Shown piece by piece: positions 12,901 through 23,264 of a stretch of DNA of 64,000 nt. The DNA comes from Okapia johnstoni. Its lineage: Eukaryota > Chordata > Mammalia > Artiodactyla > Giraffidae. Each line of letters begins with the position of its first letter. The stretch's first letter is position 1. The translations under genes were made by a program, and so were the position numbers. Under the pieces are notes generated by a model that saw nothing but the letters and a program-made list of their open reading frames with translations, did not search any database and was not told the origin of the DNA. Where the stretch lies: contig CM044315.1 of the NCBI GenBank assembly GCA_024291935.2, forward strand, positions 76,056,385 to 76,120,384. Reading direction: 5' to 3'.

Positions 12901-13297
12901 TGTTGCTAGCCTCTGTTCATAGTTCTTCAGGCACTCTGTCTATCAGTTCTAATCCCTTGAATCTATTTGTCACTTCCACTGTATAATCATAAGGGATTTG
13001 ATTTAGGTCATACCTGGTCTAGTATGGTCTAGTGGTTTTCCCTACTTTCTTCAACTTAAGTCTGAATTTTGCAATAAGGAGTTCATGATCAGAATCACGT
13101 CAGCTCCTAGTCTTGTTTTTGTTGACTGTATAGAGCTTCTCCATCTTTGGCTGTGAAGAATATAATCAATATGATTTTGGTATTGACCATCTGGTGATAT
13201 CCAGGTGTAGTGTCATCTCGTGTGTTGTTGGGAGAGAGCGTTTGCTGTGACCAGTGCATTCTCCTGGCAAAGCTCTGTTAGCCTTTGCCCTGCTTCG
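9911..13297 (-). mobile_element. BovB (RTE) LINE, 5'-truncated, interrupted by an L1
   Basis: Minus-strand BovB running from its 3' end (tail block near 9911) to its endonuclease region near 13297. Decayed coding fragments are readable on the minus strand: the reverse transcriptase active-site box YADD at 10668-10679 followed by MAESEEELKSLLMKVKE, and upstream of the nested L1 the fragments NLYAGQEATVRTGHGTMDWF (about 11945-11880) and KASGGDRIPVELFQTLKDD (12250-12610). Many stops and frameshifts make it non-functional. The 10713-11746 segment is a later L1 insertion, so about 2.35 kb belongs to BovB. Confidence 0.95.
10713..11746 (-). mobile_element. Ruminant L1 insertion with inverted 5' segment, nested in BovB
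   Basis: 10713-11613 is a minus-strand L1 3' end: the ORF2 C-terminus (protein shadow MEDSMEIPKKLGINPPYDPA at 11439 and leftward) plus 3' UTR, ending in a T-run at 10709-10716. 11617-11746 is ORF2 sequence from just upstream, but on the + strand (ctgacaaaggattaatttcc onward). Imperfect 14-base flanks, ctgtctgcaatttt (10699-10712) and ctccctgcaatctt (11747-11760), match each other and one uninterrupted stretch of the other BovB copy (about 60084-60098). This is the signature of a twin-primed insertion. Confidence 0.9.
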
Positions 13298-13559
13298 TAA
13301 GAATAAGAGGTCCCTCTTATTGACTTTTGAACCATGTAAATCAATCAATATTATTTACTTCTGGTTATTTAAAGTCGAATCACATCAGGTTCTAGGTGTC
13401 GGGATGGGGCAGTAGAAGCCAGTCCAGAATGGTTTTCCAAGGATGGTTCTAATTCTTGCTCCTTCACTAACTCACTCCCAGCCTTAATCAGGCAACCTCC
13501 CCACCCTGAGCTGATCTGGGAAAGGTCAGAGAAACTGGTTTCCAATAGAGCCCACAGCG

Positions 13560-13900
13560 AGAGCTATAAACTGTGATTTTTTCCTTCCACATTTTTTAAG
13601 TCATCTCTCTACCGCCTCCTTGCCTCTGCAGCTCATCAAAAGCTCAGAGGAAAAAACAGACAATTGAAGAAAATAAAATTGCAAAGATGACTTTTATAGG
13701 GCTCCTGTTGAATCATTGTGTATTCCACCGTCAAAGCTGAAAATGATGAGTTTAATATCACATAGAGCTGTGCATCTTGTATCTCTCAGAAGGCAGTTTA
13801 TGCCACCCAGAGAACTGGGAGCTCGGCAAGACACAATTTTTCACTCCAAGTCTGAGGCAAATGAAATGACAGACATCAGGCCCACATTCTAGAAGCAACA
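13560..13900 (+). other. Repeat-free A/T-rich stretch
   Basis: No recognisable transposon, coding frame or low-complexity sequence. Composition resembles conserved non-coding sequence, but conservation cannot be judged from one genome. Confidence 0.3.
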
Positions 13901-14245
13901 TGGTTTTCATTTGGCCTTAACTTCGTTTGAAAGTGTCCCACAGAGGGAGAATTCTTCTAAGCATGGATTTTTCTTCTTTCCCAGGACTGAATGCTAGAAA
14001 GTGGATGGAAAGGTGGCCAGGTTTTGCCTTGGCTGTTTTTAGTGTTGCTCATTGATGGTATTACATTAACTGTGCAAATGGGTCAGGAGACCTGAGTTTC
14101 AGTCCCATTTAGGCCATGATCTTGGACAAGTCCCTTCCCCAATGGAGGCCCCTGTTACTCTCAGAAATTATTAACAGATATAAATCAGACTGATATATAG
14201 GAAGAGAAAGTCAGATTTGAGAGATATTGAAGTTCTAAGGGCCTG

Positions 14246-14466
14246 TGTGCTGCATGCATGCTCTGTTGTTAAGTCATGTCCTGCTCTTTGTGACCCCATG
14301 GGCCGTAGCCCACCAGTCTTCTCTGTCCATGGGATTCTCCAGGCAAGAATACTGGAGTGAGTTGCTATTTCCTTCTCTGGGGGATCTTCCTGACCCAGGG
14401 ATCTAACATCCTGCATCTACTGCATTGGCAAGCAGATTCTTTACCATTGAGCTGCCTTGGAAGCCC
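14246..14466 (-). repeat. Bov-tA SINE with perfect 12-bp target duplication
   Basis: Antisense copy flanked by TCTAAGGGCCTG at 14234-14245 and 14467-14478. The tail block (taagtcatgtcctgctcttt) and the complement of the head (ccttggaagccc) are present. Confidence 0.95.
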
Positions 14467-15305
14467 TCTAAGGGCCTGAAAGTTCCCCAGTTCCTGCCAG
14501 TCCATTACAGTGTCTGAAGTTATCCCTCTGAGTGGTTTATTTAGTCATTCTGCATCTGGCTACTGAGCATCCTTCATGAACAGGCACTGGGTTCTTTCCA
14601 GACACTCTTTCTACTTTCAGGGAGCTCATAAATGAGAAGGTTAATGAATAATACTGTATCAAGGTAGGGAGTGCCTTAAATAGGGAGTGTGAGCAGAGAG
14701 CAGAGAAAGACTAGTTACAATCATCTTTATAAATTGCAAGGTTACTTTTCCCATACACTATATACTACTGTGGGGTAGGTGTGGCATCATGAAATGAGGT
14801 TAAACAGCAGAATGAACTAAGATGTCCTAAGTTAAGCTCCCGGAATGGAATCTGGCATTCATTAACTATGCAGTAAATGATAGTGATGACTGTTACTGAG
14901 TTGGATTCCCACTCTAACTCTCCGAGGTTGGGACTAAAATACCCATTTTGCAAATAAAAATTTCAAAGAGGGTACATGATTTAATTTACCCCAGACTCCC
15001 TCTGTTAGAAATGACCGAGTTGGGGAAAACCATTAGCAGGCCCAATGTAAATATAATAATGTTACCTGAAGGTATTTCTCATTAATCAGAGACACAAATT
15101 CTGCTAAAGCCTTTAGTTATGAATGTGTTTACTGTTCTGGGTAGGCAGCATTACTTCAGAAGACCTCAGAAGAGGACTGCTAATGGCAGTGCTCTGAGAC
15201 CTTGAAGACAGATGGTGTCCAAAATAAGGAGAAATTGATCCTCGCTGCTCTCAATCCCTCACATTGCTACAACTGAGTAGACAGAGGGCTAGCTCAAAAG
15301 GAAAT

Positions 15306-15306
<1 letters not shown>

Positions 15307-15365
<59 letters not shown>

Positions 15366-15394
15366 TGCGCGCGCGCACCGGCGCACATGTGTGT
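15307..15394 (+). repeat. (GT)27 microsatellite running into a GC-rich alternating tract
   Basis: There are 27 uninterrupted GT units (15307-15360), followed directly by GCGCGTGCGCGCGCGCAC. This gives a 72-base unbroken purine-pyrimidine alternation to 15378, then a short degenerate continuation. Such sequence readily adopts Z-DNA. It ends about 70 bases upstream of the AGBL4 acceptor at 15450. Confidence 0.97.
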
Positions 15395-15450
15395 TTTTAA
15401 GGCAAACTCCGTGGCCCTGACATCTCATTTGTTATCCTTTCTCTCAACAG

Positions 15451-15603
15451 AAAACAAGCCTGGAGTTTTATATCGACATCCATGCCCACTCCACCATGAT
15501 GAATGGTTTCATGTATGGCAACATCTTTGAGGATGAAGAGCGGTTCCAGAGGCAGGCGGTTTTCCCCAAGCTCCTCTGCCAGAACGCCGAGGACTTTTCC
15601 TAC
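15451..15603 (+). CDS. AGBL4: AGBL4 (CCP6) internal coding exon with third zinc-ligand His
   Basis: Cytosolic carboxypeptidase 6 is a zinc metallocarboxypeptidase of the M14 CCP subfamily that trims glutamates from polyglutamylated tubulin and other proteins in the cytosol. This exon is exactly 51 codons, phase 0 at both ends, from KTSLEFYIDIHAHST to CQNAEDFSY. It follows a pyrimidine-rich tract ending in AG (15449-15450) and is followed by a strong donor, gtgagt, at 15604. The sequence contains the CCP signature DIHAHS; by analogy with carboxypeptidase A the first His (15481-15483) is the third zinc ligand. GFMYGNIFEDEERFQRQ and FPKLLCQNAEDFSY match AGBL4 as I remember it, better than AGBL1, 2, 3 or 5, and the very large introns also fit AGBL4. 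The exon continues in frame with the exon at 16645. Being a multiple of three, its skipping would keep the frame but remove a zinc ligand. The orthologue call is from memory, not a search. Confidence 0.93.
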
Positions 15604-15973
15604 GTGAGTCAAGAGATGGCTGTCAGCCAGCCCCAGGTCCCCTCCCCAGACCACCCCTTCCTTCCCATTGCTGCCCTGTCTTTCACTGAGTTAGATTTGC
15701 TTTAACATTCACAGAACACCTACTTGTGCTGTGTCTTGTGTGGATGATGAAGACAGACATAAACAAGCTCTGCCCATGCCCACAAGCAGCTTGTCACCTG
15801 TCAGGGAGGGGGACTCTTGGGAAAGATCGCACTCACTTTGTCTGAGGAGCTGGCCTTTATTTAGCTGATCTGACTTCAGCTTTAACAAGAGAAGAGACTC
15901 ACTGAACCCCTCCCAGAGTCAGGCCCTGGCCCTGATGTCTGATTTCATGGACCTCTGGCATTTGTTCTCTTTG

Positions 15974-16430
15974 TTGTTGTTGTGCAGTTGCCAAGTCATG
16001 TCTGACTCTTTGTGACCCCATGGACTGTAAGAGGCTCCTCAGTCCTCAGCTATATCCCAGAGTTTGCTCAGCTTCATGTCCATTCAGTCAATGATGCTAT
16101 CTAACCATCTTATCCTATGCCACCCCTTTCTCCTTTTGCCTGCAATCTTTCCCATCGTCAGTCTTTTCCAATGAGTCAGCTGTTTGCATCTGGTGGCCAA
16201 AGTATTGGATCTCAGCAACAGTCCTTCCAGTGAATATTCAGGGTTGGAATGACTGGTTTAATCTCCTTGCACTACAGGGGACTCTCAAGAGTCTTCTCCA
16301 CACCACATTTCAAAAGCATCAATTCTTCCGTGCACAGCCTTCTTTATGGTCCAACTCTTACATCCATACATGACTACTGGAAAAACCATAGCTTTGACTA
16401 TATTCACCTTTGTCATCAAAGTTATGTAAA
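15974..16430 (-). mobile_element. BovB LINE 3' fragment
   Basis: Minus-strand BovB 3' portion inside the short AGBL4 intron. The tail region (ttgttgttgtgcagttgcc), the BovB C-terminal coding shadow and ccatacatgactactggaaa match the corresponding parts of the copy at 9911-10350. 5'-truncated, with no intact frame. Confidence 0.92.
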
Positions 16431-16469
16431 TGGAAGTTACTAACCTAAGAACCATGCTGGATGCTTTCA

Positions 16470-16620
16470 TTTAATTGTCTATGTAACCCATCCTTATAGT
16501 AATCCTGCAAATTGGGATTCATATCAGACTTTTCAGATGAGGAAGCTGAGACCCACAGGTGCTGTAAGATTCGCTCAAGGTCCCATAGCCTGCAGGGGTG
16601 AATCTCCAGCCCTGATTCTC
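16470..16620 (-). repeat. MIR SINE relic abutting an exon acceptor
   Basis: Antisense MIR: agtaatcctgcaaattggga, cagatgaggaagctgagacc and gctcaaggtcccatagcctg follow consensus order. It ends about 25 bases before the AGBL4 exon at 16645, so the polypyrimidine tract lies right beside it. Confidence 0.75.
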
Positions 16621-16644
16621 TTCTCATTTCTTTGTCTCTCACAG

Positions 16645-16807
16645 TCCAGCACGTCCTTTAACCGGGATGCCGTGAAGGCAGGAACTGGCCGTCGCTTCCT
16701 CGGTGGGCTGCTGGACCACACTTCTTACTGCTACACCCTCGAGGTTTCCTTCTACAGCTACATCATCGGCGGCACCACAGCTGCTGTGCCCTACACGGAA
16801 GAAGCCT
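16645..16807 (+). CDS. AGBL4: AGBL4 (CCP6) internal coding exon with catalytic Glu
   Basis: The exon starts after tttctttgtctctcacag and runs 163 bases, 54 codons plus one base, phase 0 in and phase 1 out. It encodes SSTSFNRDAVKAGTGRRF, then GGLLDHTSYCYTLEVSFYSY and ends AVPYTEEA. The Glu in YTLEVSFY (16741-16743) aligns with the catalytic general-base Glu of M14 carboxypeptidases. The last base, T, joins AT of the exon at 57455 to make a Tyr codon (TAT), giving TEEAYMKLGRNV across the junction. The donor is poor: CCT|gtatcc, with mismatches at -1, +4, +5 and +6 of the consensus. A second possible donor, CAG|gttccc, lies 13 bases downstream and would shift the frame. A MIR-derived stretch runs up to about 25 bases before the acceptor. 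Confidence 0.93.
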
Positions 16808-17244
16808 GTATCCTTGGCAGGTTCCCCTTTCCCCTCCCCCAGCCCTGGGCCAGCTCACATCCAGCTGAGGGTACCCAGGTCTGCCAGGATTTACCAGGTG
16901 CCTCAGGAATCTGGTCTCCAACTCAGGTGAGGGCTGAGACCCTGGGGTGAGTTTAGATATGGGTGGTTCTGCTGGTGTCACCTCTGGATTGTCCTGCTTA
17001 TCTCCTGCCCTCCCAATGGACACCCCTCCCCATATGCCTCTGCTACACCTCAAGCATTCCTCAGGAACCTGGACCCATGACCCACCCATACCTGTCCTGG
17101 CCTATCTTTCTCTCTCTCCTCTGCCCCCAACAAGAGAGTGAGTCTTCCATCATCTAAGGTATGTAAGCACACAGGCCAGAAGCTCATCCCGAGCCGGTTG
17201 GGAAAGACCTTGACTTGGTCTTGATCTCCTCTTTCTCACCCTGA

Positions 17245-17560
17245 ATATATCTCTTTTTTATTTTAATTTTTATTGAAGTATAGTTGATTTACAATGTTGT
17301 GCCAATCTCTGCCATACAGCAAAATGACTTGTATAGATACACATTTATGCATTCTTTTTTAAAGTATTCTTTCCCATTATAGTTTATCCAAAGAGACTGG
17401 ATATAATTCCCTGTGCTATACAGTAGAATCTTGTTGCTTATCCATTCTAAGCATAATAGCTTGCGTCTACCAATGCCAAACTCCAGGTCCATCCCCCTCC
17501 CTCCTCCACCCCCTTGGCAACCACAAATCTGGTCTCTAGAACAAGTCTCTTTGTACCTTC
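17245..17560 (-). mobile_element. Ruminant/artiodactyl L1 3' UTR fragment
   Basis: Antisense L1 3' end: a T-rich start (17252-17272), then tgaagtatagttgatttaca, ccctgtgctatacagtagaa and ttgttgcttatccattctaa, the characteristic L1 3' UTR order. 5'-truncated; the right edge is uncertain, blending into pyrimidine-rich sequence. Confidence 0.88.
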
Positions 17561-17835
17561 CATCTTTCTGTGCGCCAGCTCCCTCCCCTTCTCTTCTTTC
17601 CGCTTGCTGCTTTCTCTTTGGCCTGTCCCCACCTTGCCCCATCTCCTTCTGTCTCTCTCTCTCACTTCATTTGATGTGTTCCTCCCTTCCCTTCTCTACT
17701 TTCTCCCCCTCCCCACCCTCCTTTCCTGTCTGTCTCCCCTCAGCCTCCTTCCATCTTCCCCACCTTCCCCACCTTCCCACTCATCCTCTGAGCATCCTTC
17801 TCTCTGCCTTTGCATTTCCTTTGCCAACTCACTTT
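17560..17835 (+). repeat. Pyrimidine-rich low-complexity tract
   Basis: About 275 bases dominated by C and T (ctccc, cttcc and ctctct runs). Its long open frames reflect composition only. Confidence 0.8.
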
Positions 17836-18479
17836 TCCTCTTGGCTTACTTATAAAATGTCCACAAGAACCCCAAAGTGTGTCGTGATGAAACTAGAGGT
17901 CGCCCTCTAGCTTGCTTGATGTTTTAGGGATTGTTTAGTAATTCTAGGTTCCTGGGTGCTGATTTTCATTTCAAGGTCACTACATAAGGGGTTGTGTCTG
18001 ATTGTGACAGTTTCTGCTTATCTTTACCCTTTTGTTTTGGATTGACCCATGTCTCCTTTCTGAACATTTAGTTTTCTCAGAGAAAGAATTATAGTTGATG
18101 GAGAAGAAAGGAAAAGGATGCTATTAACTCTCTGTATACAGACTCTGTCTCCCCAGAAGTGGGCATCCTCCTTTCAACCATGCGGAGAGTTTATGGAGTT
18201 ATCGCCACACTCTGTGCAGGAAAGCTTCCTTTCTGGTCAGGACATGACTCAGCACTAGTCCATACCATCTGTTGCATCCTCGTGGCTCAGGGGTGAACCA
18301 GTGACCAATCAGGGAACATGGAGGGCAGGGTGATGTCCTCAGAGGGAGGGGAAAGTAGTTGGCAGACCAGGTGTTAAACCAGTATTCCAGATCCAGTACA
18401 ACAATGTAGAGATCGTGGTAAGAACTGGGGGACAGTCCCCTCACAGTCACAGATTGCCTGGGGTGGGTTGTTGGAGGGA

Positions 18480-18780
18480 CAGCATCGCAGACAGAGAGGG
18501 GAGGAAAGGAGATGGGCTATAGAAGCTGTGACAGGTGCATTATGGCTGAAGGACTACAGATGCAGGAGAGGAGACCAAAATGGCAGCCTGTGAGGAATTT
18601 GAACTAGAAGAAACATGAAAGCAATGGAGAGCAGTAGAAGGGCTTTAAAGAGCAGTGGGAAGCCTCTGGCTGCAGTGGAAAGGACAGATTAGCGAAGGCT
18701 GTAGGCAGGGGCATGCTGGGAGCTGTTATGACAATCCAGGTGGGAGATGACTCACAACTAGACTTGAGTGGTGCCATGCA
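18480..18780 (+). repeat. Old dispersed mammalian repeat, family not assigned
   Basis: It shares its phrase order (agcagtgggaagcctctggc; acaatccaggtgggagatga) with divergent stretches at 8600-8940, 36180-36420, 37980-38270 and 56280-56420, so these look like copies of one ancient family. I cannot name it with confidence. Confidence 0.5.
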
Positions 18781-19365
18781 ATGTTTAGAATATGGAATTG
18801 AGAAGACTTGGTAATCGTTTGGATGGCGATGTTGGTGGGGACCAGGAGCTAGTGACAGGAAGGGGCACAGTGTGGTGGGTAGTGAGATGGAGCGGGAGCA
18901 GAAGAGGCCACTCTGCTGTAGGAGCCACTCAGTCTTGTCTGCCATCCAGGGGACGAGAAGAGGAACCTGGAGTTTCTCCCAAGGACGTGCAGGCCGAGTC
19001 AACACACACAAGCATGATTTAACCTAGTTCTTGTTTGAAATGCATTTAAAAAAAAAAAAAAGCCTTCATCTCCTCAGAGGGAGACTTCAGACAGACAGAT
19101 TGTGATCCTTGTTGGCTGTTGGCCTCGTGTCCCAATCAGAAAAAGAAATTACATGGTCTGATAGAAATGGCAATATGGTCTGGGAGGATGTCCTCCAGAC
19201 TGGGAGTCAGGAGACCTGGATCTGATGACAACACCAGCATCGTCCCTGAGCGCGCCCTTCAGCAAGTCCTCCAACCTCCCTGAGGCGAGCTGTGTCTCTT
19301 TCACAAAGGCACCAAGAACCTTCCTGCTGTCTTAACCCTTGCAATGGGAACTCAATAGAGATACT

Positions 19366-19565
19366 TGTGAAAAGAGAACAGACTTTCCATTTAGACAAAT
19401 AGGGTTTGAATCCAGGTTCAGACATTCACTGGTTGTGTCACCTTGGGCGAGTTATATAACCTCACTGTACCTCAGTGTCCTTGTCTGTAGCAGGAGGACC
19501 TAGTTAATACTTAACCTCACTAAGTTGCATGGAGGTTAAATGAAATAATGTATAGGAGTGTGCCC
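19366..19565 (+). repeat. MIR SINE relic
   Basis: Sense MIR with good core: ggtttgaatccaggttcaga, ggttgtgtcaccttgggcga, cagtgtccttgtctgtagca and a trailing ggttaaatgaaataatgta. Confidence 0.85.
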
Positions 19566-19583
19566 CTTAGGCTTTAAATATTA

Positions 19584-19795
19584 AGCCGACTCATTGGAAA
19601 AGACCTTGATGCTGGGAAAGACTGAGGGCAGAAGGAGAAGAGGGCGACAGAGGATAAGATTGGCTGGATGGCATCACTGATACAACGGACATGAACTTGG
19701 GCAAACTCCGGAAGATAGTGAGGGACAGGGAGGCCTGGCTGCAGTCCATGAGGTCTCGAAGAGTCGGACACAACTGGGTGACTGAACAACAACAA
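19584..19795 (+). mobile_element. BovB-derived 3' fragment (ART2 type)
   Basis: Sense BovB 3' end: gctgggaaagactgagggca, gatggcatcactgatacaac, gggacaggaggcctggc-like sequence and gtcggacacaactgggtgac ending in caacaacaa. 5'-truncated. Confidence 0.93.
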
Positions 19796-20189
19796 TTGAT
19801 TAGAACATCAGAACAGTAAATGAGGACTCACATTTATGTAAAAGAAAATAGCTGGGGCCATTAGAGCAAGAGGCCAGGGGCTGTGCTGGTAAGGTTCATG
19901 GGGCAGAGGGTCTTGGTGTGGTCATCACAATTGAGGACCTAGACCTCAGAACACCATCTGATTTACACAGTGAGTGGGTATGTGCAGTTCCCATGGTGAA
20001 GTTTTTTATGTCTGTCACCTAGAGTGTCCCCTTCCCAGCCTTGGGAACCACAGAGGCCACGTTAGCTATCAGAAGATGCTGGGTGAGAGGAAGACCAGGC
20101 AAGGGCTGGGGGAGGCAGGGAATCCTGAGGGATGCCTCACCCAGGCCCACAACAGTGTCCACCTCCTCACACTCCAGACCATATGTATC

Positions 20190-20403
20190 AGTGTTAGTCG
20201 GTGTTAGTCGCTCAGTCGTGTCCAACTCTTTGCAACTCCATGGACTATAGTCTGCCAGGCTCCTATGTCCATGGAATTCTCCAGGCAATAATACTGGAAT
20301 GGGTCGCCATTTCCTTCTCCAGGGGATCTTCCTGAACCAGGGACTAAACCTAGATGTCCTGTATTGCGAGCAGATTATTTACTGTCTGAGCCACCAGAGA
20401 AGC
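20190..20403 (-). repeat. Bov-tA SINE with target duplication
   Basis: Antisense copy flanked by CAGACCATATGTATC (20175-20189) and CAGAACATATGTATC (20405-20419), 15 bases with one mismatch. A short local duplication, gtgttagtcg x2, sits at the tail end (20191-20210). Confidence 0.94.
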
Positions 20404-20544
20404 CCAGAACATATGTATCTGTCAGCTTAATTTTTCTCTCTGGGAAAGCCCCAGCTAAACGTTACCAAGCTCTTGCTCTCTGACTCTCCTCCTCTACTAT
20501 ATGAGGATAATATAGCAATGGACACAGTCACTGATGCTTCCCTA

Positions 20545-20700
20545 GCTGTGTGACCTTGGGCTGGTTACCTCACCACTCTGAGCCTGTCCCCCGTTTGTAA
20601 TATAAAAATAATAATACTGATTTTGCACAGTTATCAGAGGAGTGCAATGATACAAATCCCCTGGCCTGCCTGACACCTGATAGGTACTCAACAAATGTTC
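20545..20700 (+). repeat. MIR SINE relic
   Basis: Sense MIR: gctgtgtgaccttgggctgg, ctcaccactctgagcctgtc, a degraded taatataaaaataataat and gacacctgataggtactcaa. Confidence 0.75.
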
Positions 20701-20796
20701 TGTCCCGTTTTCTCAGCCCCATGCAGACTGCATGACTTTCCTTCCAAAGATTATCCTTTAACCAGATGATCTTGAAAGCCAGCAACCGGGGCTTGA

Positions 20797-20872
20797 ATTT
20801 TTTTTTTTCTTTTAAAAATTATTTAACTAATTTTTTAATTGGAGGATAATTGCTTTACAATGTTGTGTTGGT
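20797..20872 (-). mobile_element. Short L1 3' end
   Basis: Antisense, only about 75 bases: a poly(T) followed by ttggaggataattgctttac and aatgttgtgttggttt, the extreme 3' end of the same L1 type nested at 10713. Strongly 5'-truncated. Confidence 0.85.
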
Positions 20873-21454
20873 TTGAATCTTGATTCCATCACTATTACTG
20901 GGTAGCTTCAAGCAGACCCTGTCCTTTTTCTTAGGCTCACTGTCTGATATTTCCAACCTGTCAGAGCTGCAGAATGAAATTATATGTGGACTTGCCTCTA
21001 TTCTGGTCCCTTCCAGCTCTGATATTCTAAGATTTTGCTGATTCTAAAACTAAAATTTCATAATTCTCTGCTTAGATGAATTCTTAATATCAAGAATCCA
21101 CAGTTGTGACATATGTGAGTCTTAAGATTGAGTGACTCCGTAGGCGTGAGTTTCAGTCTTACAGGGAAAATCAGTATGAAAGTGTCCTAGACGATGGATC
21201 AAGCCAAGACGATAGCTACTTTCATTCTTTAGTTAAAGGGTTCTTAATTGCGGGGCTTATAGATGGGCTTTAAGAAAAGCCTATGAACTGTCTAAAATTT
21301 ATGCGAAACTGTGAGTAAAGATGCAAAGCATTTTCTGGGAGGAAGATTGATAACTTGCAACAGAATCTAAAAGAGAGCCATGCTTAGAGTCTGCTGCCCT
21401 GGCTGGTGGCCTCTGTCCAGGCCATGGCAAGAACACAGCTCTGGTCAGTGTTGT

Positions 21455-21620
21455 AGGTGTGAGTCCTGCTTTGGGTCTCTCTAGCTGAGGGCCCTAACTA
21501 GTTATTTAACCTCAGTTTCCTCATCCGGAAAGTGAGGATAATGATTATTTACCCTATAGGGTTGTTCTGAGGGTTACATGGGAGAACGCAGATCAACAAC
21601 GGGGCATTTACTCGGTGCCA
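21455..21620 (+). repeat. MIR SINE relic
   Basis: Sense MIR: ctagttatttaacctcagtt, cctcatccggaaagtgagga, taatgattatttaccctata and gggttgttctgagggttaca. Confidence 0.85.
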
Positions 21621-23264
21621 TGAGACATTAGTTCGCTTGCCTCCCATCCCATGGTTTGTTGTTTTTGTTGTTGTGAAATGTTAAATTCCTGAGAATGTGG
21701 GGCCATTCTTCAGCAAACCTTATTTACATTTTATTGGCCTGCCAAGCAATAAATGTGCTCTGTTCAAACAATTTTTAAAAAAAAGAGACAGTGAGAGAAA
21801 GGCTAAACTGGAATCATAAAGTAACCCAGAGTTTCTCTGGCCTTTGTTTATGGTCTGGTTTCAAGCCAAAAGGAAACAGCTCTTTGACATATGGATGAGA
21901 AAAACATTGGGAACAGAGACCGAGGGTCCTAAGTAGACTGTTTTCCACACACACTTATAGCTGTGGACACTTTGAAATCAGAAAATGCTGGCTCTAGGAG
22001 AAGGAAATGGCTGTGTGACCGAGAGAAAATGCAGAGATTTAGAATTCAGTTAGTTGTCTTGGTCTCAATTCACAGCCCACTCTGTGCCTTGCACAGGTCC
22101 TCTGAGGCGTATAGCAGACATTGGAGATACCATTTATTTACTCATCCATCACATGAAACTTACTAGACACTAAAAATAGGGAGATGAATAAGGCGTGGTC
22201 CCTGCCTTCAAGAAGGAGGCAGTTTTGAGAGGAGAGGAAATAGCACAGAGGGGTAAGTGATCAACCAGAGGGAAGCTCTGCTGGCTGGGGACTCCCATGG
22301 GAGCTCTCTAACCATGCAGGAGTGTTGGGGAAGAAGAGGGAAGAATGGCTTCCTGGAGAAAGAGAAACTAGGCCTCAGACCTCCAGAATGGCTGTGATGC
22401 AGGCAGGAGAAGAAGGTGCAGCCGCCTTCCTGGCAGAGGGAGACATACAGAAGAGAGCCCAGATGCCAGAGAGAGGATGTACATCCAAAGTATTGGAAGG
22501 TAGGAAGTTGGGTTGGGCTAGAAACAGCAGATGATAAATAAATATTGGCAGAACCAGACCATGAATAGAAGGAAAAAGATTTGTGGACTGTGTAACAGGA
22601 ATATTAAACAAGCTGTACACACAAGGTACAATTATGAAATACGTTTTGTCTCCTGTTGACCCTGCAGATAGATGCATATGTATTCTACATATAAATCTAG
22701 AGATATAACAGCTCTTGCAGATCCTGTGACTTCCCAGTCACTCTCAGGAAATTAAAAGTTTTCTAATTAATTCTGGTCACAAGACAGTCTCAGTTCAGCA
22801 ATGACTATGTCTGGACCAATCAAAGCCACTGAACCTTTTCAAAGCTAAAACCTTCCCATCCTCTAGCTCGGGCCTCAGACAGGTGTTCCAGGTGACTCCT
22901 GTTTCCCTGACTTGTCTTCCAGCCCTTTAGCCCATCTGGCTAACCGCAGATGTTTACCCCTCTGAGGTTAAGCAGGATCAGGGAAAGGGGGAAAGGGAAG
23001 GGAAGATCTTGGGTGACAAGTGCTCCCAGAGAGGGCCTGGGCAATGCCTATGAGCTTCCTCAGACACATCAGCCCCTGGGCTAGAGAGCTGCTGATAGGG
23101 GCAAGGGTTTCCTTGTCCATGGTTCCCTGCTTCAGTCTCTTGTGATCCGATGGTTCACCTCCATTGGGGCACTATGCCCTCTAGTGGCCCTCTTGTCTAA
23201 AGGAGAGCTAAAGCTTGCAAATCTTGTTTTCTGGTTTCCTTTTCCAAGTCCTGCCTGGTAATTT
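21621..23264. other. Intron with degraded old repeats
   Basis: Contains a dispersed-repeat-like stretch at 22130-22510 (agatgaataaggcgtggtcc; ttcctggagaaagagaaact). The rest is featureless. Confidence 0.45.

Larger units (their letters stand above)
1..15450 (+). other. 3' part of an AGBL4 intron (incomplete at the left edge)
   Basis: Inferred to be intron because the exon at 15451 opens in mid-frame with no start and no upstream CCP-like exon is visible in the window. It holds SINEs, a BovB copy with a nested L1, and MIR and L2 relics. Confidence 0.75.
15604..16644 (+). other. AGBL4 intron, 1041 bases, phase 0
   Basis: The ends are gtgagt and cacag. Unusually short beside its neighbours, it is largely filled by a BovB 3' fragment (15974-16430) and a MIR relic (about 16470-16620). 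The first 370 bases (15604-15973) are unique-looking sequence with nothing recognisable. Confidence 0.9.

Noticed and set aside
15397..15654. 85-codon antisense frame over the exon at 15451
   Set aside because: Complement shadow of a well-supported + strand exon.
16537..16950. 137-codon frame covering an AGBL4 exon
   Set aside because: Only 16645-16807 is coding. The upstream part is MIR and the downstream part is intron read through.
17413..17910. 165-codon + strand open frame
   Set aside because: Lies across an antisense L1 3' end and a C/T-rich tract; its Ser/Pro/Leu-rich translation is compositional.
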